The notes below the pieces were generated by a model. That model was not told the origin of the DNA. It saw only the letters and a list, made by a program, of their open reading frames with translations, and made no database searches. A program made the position numbers and the translations under genes. A stretch of 64,000 nt of DNA from positions 320,001 through 384,000 of the forward strand of contig JAFEMH010001299.1 in NCBI GenBank assembly GCA_022495995.1. Direction: 5' to 3'. The first letter of the stretch is position 1. The number at the start of each line of letters is the position of its first letter. Positions 63,749 through 64,000 of the stretch are shown piece by piece. Origin of the DNA: Adenophora triphylla var. japonica (lineage: Eukaryota > Streptophyta > Magnoliopsida > Asterales > Campanulaceae).

Positions 63749-64000
63749 GTGAACTCTCAAGCTGATTTTATGATAAATTCTTGTAATGTGGGTGAATATT
63801 TGATTTATTTATTTTGTTTACGTCTTTTAGTCAACTTCATAGATCCTAGAGTGAAAGAGATTCACACTGTACATAATCTGATAGCTTTAGAAAGTGCATT
63901 TCAGCACTGCCATGTCCAGCTCGTCTTTCTTAGACTTGAACAAAATTGTTATGCTCAATTACGCTCTAGATCAGATATTCCCTGAGTTGTTTGCGTGGAG

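Overview
The window is nuclear DNA of a flowering plant, most likely a eudicot. Genes are split by GT-AG introns, intergenic DNA is AT-rich, and it is packed with plant transposons: Stowaway and Tourist MITEs, Copia and Tat/chromovirus LTR elements, CACTA, Helitron-like ends, and two SINEs, one of the Au type. I cannot name the species.

Region 1 (1-1,940) is the 3' end of a CACTA transposon. Region 2 (about 2.1-22 kb) is the most interesting part. It is a tandem array of five small genes on the minus strand, each coding for a secreted peptide precursor of 90-99 residues with a signal peptide and a C-terminus of the type PSPGAGH. This resembles the PIP/PIPL (PAMP-induced secreted peptide) signalling family, but with V or A where the SGP core has G. 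The precursors alternate with a second repeated segment, called B here (B1-B5). Similarity pairs gene 1 with 3, gene 2 with 4, B1 with B3 and B2 with B4, so a two-gene block was duplicated and gene 5/B5 is the older outlier. Solo LTRs, MITEs and one very young Copia element (14,742-19,720) have inserted in the array.

Region 3 (22-34 kb) holds no convincing intact gene. It is a MITE cluster with Helitron-like ends, an Au-type SINE and remnants of gene 5' ends. Region 4 (34.2-43.7 kb) is a decayed, 5'-truncated Tat-lineage Gypsy element on the minus strand (LTR, integrase, RNase H, RT). It carries an antisense extra ORF and a hairpin-repeat array, and is split by a 2.77-kb solo LTR with a perfect target duplication.

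Region 5 (44.1-56.0 kb) is a complete 16-exon APC6/CDC16 gene, an anaphase-promoting-complex TPR subunit. Region 6 (56.2-62.2 kb) is a recent tandem duplication of about 3 kb; each unit holds the same two-exon gene for a 63-residue predicted membrane protein. Region 7 (62.3-64 kb) has a SINE, a MITE and the first exon of a nuclear-type gene with E2F and telo-box motifs upstream. Coordinates and splice sites were read by eye; no database search or alignment was run.
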